A DNA stretch of 6,420 nt, from the NCBI GenBank assembly GCA_023136395.1, contig JAGLRI010000073.1, positions 1-6,420 of the forward strand. Direction: 5' to 3'. Shown here one piece after another: positions 5,661 through 6,420 of this stretch. The notes under the pieces were generated by a model. The model was not told the origin of the DNA. It did not search any database and worked only from the letters and a program-made list of their open reading frames with translations. A program made the translations under genes and the position numbers. This stretch comes from Candidatus Bathyarchaeota archaeon (GTDB lineage Archaea; Thermoproteota; Bathyarchaeia; Bathyarchaeales; Bathyarchaeaceae). The first letter of the stretch is position 1; each line of letters begins with the position of its first letter.

Positions 5661-6420
5661 TTAAGAAGTAAAGTCGATGGGTATGACCTCTAGTGTTTGA
5701 AGATTTACGATCGGGGCAATTCCCGGGTTGGGGACTAGCCTCATTCTTCTCTGGAATTCGGTTTGTTCTTGCCAAGCACCTGAGTTCAACATAAGGGTTC
5801 CTCTATAGGTGTCATACTTTAGCACATGCATATGCCCACTATGAAAAATGTCAGGCGCTCTTTCTATGACCATAAAGTCCCTTTTCTCTGGTGAAATTGG
5901 GGTTTTTCCCCCATAGATTGGCGCCAAGTGCCTGCTTTGTAGAAGAAACTTCAAGGCCTTATCTAGCGTGTAGAAGTTTAAATCAGGGATTGTTGAAATA
6001 AGTTCGTCAAAACTTTGTCCGTGGTATAAAAGCAACTCCACACCGTGAAGTTGTATGACACTTGGATTCCCTAGAGATCGCACCTCCCTCGCTTCATATA
6101 TCGATTCTGCATAATCTCTTGGTAAAGCTGGCTGGGGTAAAGCTTTTCGAGAAACGTCATGGTTTCCGGGTATGAGTATCACCTCAATATATTCAGGAAT
6201 CTGTTCAAGAAGCTTTGAAACAGCTCGATACTGATCGTAAATGTCGATTCTAGCCAGTGTCTCTATCTGTCCTGGATAAACACCTATTCCTTCCACAAGG
6301 TCCCCCGCTACAACTACATATTTAATTTGACTTGCTATTGCTCTTAGATTCTTGTTTCCAAATTTTCCGTTTAACCAGAGAATAAAACGATTGAAAGCCT
6401 CAAGCATAAACATCTTGCTT
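5661..6420 (-). CDS. polB: DNA polymerase D small subunit DP1, exonuclease domain (C-terminal part, cut by window edge)
   Basis: This is the C-terminal calcineurin-like phosphoesterase domain of DP1, the 3'-5' proofreading exonuclease subunit of the archaeal replicative PolD heterodimer with DP2. Numbered from the Met at 6413, motifs are GDLVEGIGVYPGQ (37-49; D38), IPGNHD (81-86; N84, H85), the PQPALPRDYAE stretch, YHGQSFD (130-136; H131), RHLAPIYGGKTPISPEK (161-177), HSGHMH (191-196; H194, H196) and NSGAWQEQTEFQRRM (210-224). All metal ligands in this portion are intact, so exonuclease activity is expected. The frame stays open to base 6420, and the two codons before that Met read Ser-Lys, which fits the end of the D-I-H-x-G-S motif. 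The gene therefore begins outside the window, and the Met at 6413 is internal. DP1 proteins are usually near 500-600 residues, so about half is missing. moeA follows after 27 bases. Confidence 0.94.
   Translation of the reverse strand, partial: SKMFMLEAFNRFILWLNGKFGNKNLRAIASQIKYVVVAGDLVEGIGVYPGQIETLARIDIYDQYRAVSKLLEQIPEYIEVILIPGNHDVSRKALPQPALPRDYAESIYEAREVRSLGNPSVIQLHGVELLLYHGQSFDELISTIPDLNFYTLDKALKFLLQSRHLAPIYGGKTPISPEKRDFMVIERAPDIFHSGHMHVLKYDTYRGTLMLNSGAWQEQTEFQRRMRLVPNPGIAPIVNLQTLEVIPIDFTS

Noticed and set aside
6411..6413. ATG as the true start of the PolD small subunit
   Set aside because: The frame continues to the window edge, the preceding Ser-Lys fits the DxHxGS motif, and the N-terminal half of the family is missing, so this Met is internal.

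Overview
The window is from an archaeon. It carries the small subunit of the archaeal family D DNA polymerase, an archaeal-type cofactor-independent phosphoglycerate mutase (ApgM), a tungsten/molybdenum aldehyde:ferredoxin oxidoreductase (AOR) family enzyme, and TATA-box-like elements at archaeal spacing. PolD argues against a classical Crenarchaeote. An uncultured anaerobic lineage such as Bathyarchaeia would fit, but that placement is inference. The DNA is AT-rich and genes are closely packed.

Layout, left to right. Positions 1-96 probably hold the 3' end of a plus-strand gene, though the reading frame is uncertain. Positions 97-475 look like intergenic DNA at first sight, but hold a 38-residue zinc-ribbon microprotein (258-374) with a TATA-like box placed for a leaderless transcript, and then the promoter and strong Shine-Dalgarno of the AOR gene. 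Positions 476-2861 are a two-gene operon: the AOR catalytic subunit, then a ferredoxin-like subunit with 16 cysteines for four [4Fe-4S] clusters. A T-rich stretch (2863-2911) is the likely end of that unit. apgM (2973-4259) follows on the plus strand with its own probable promoter. It converges on a minus-strand pair read from the right edge: the C-terminal half of the PolD small subunit (5661-6420, cut by the window edge), then moeA (4365-5633).

How the genes fit together. The AOR and polyferredoxin probably form a heterodimer like Pyrococcus WOR5 or the BamBC/AorAB pairs. It would oxidise an aldehyde (or catalyse a related low-potential reaction) and pass electrons through the cluster subunit to ferredoxin or another acceptor; no FAD/NAD subunit is present in the window. 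MoeA, about 2 kb away on the other strand, performs the metal-insertion step of pterin cofactor synthesis that AOR-type enzymes need. ApgM interconverts 3- and 2-phosphoglycerate in central carbon metabolism. The PolD subunit is replication housekeeping.

I see no clearly new multi-gene system. The least ordinary items are the leaderless zinc-ribbon microprotein, a perfect short inverted repeat abutting the AOR promoter, the choice of partner and substrate of the AOR pair, and the polD-moeA gene pairing.
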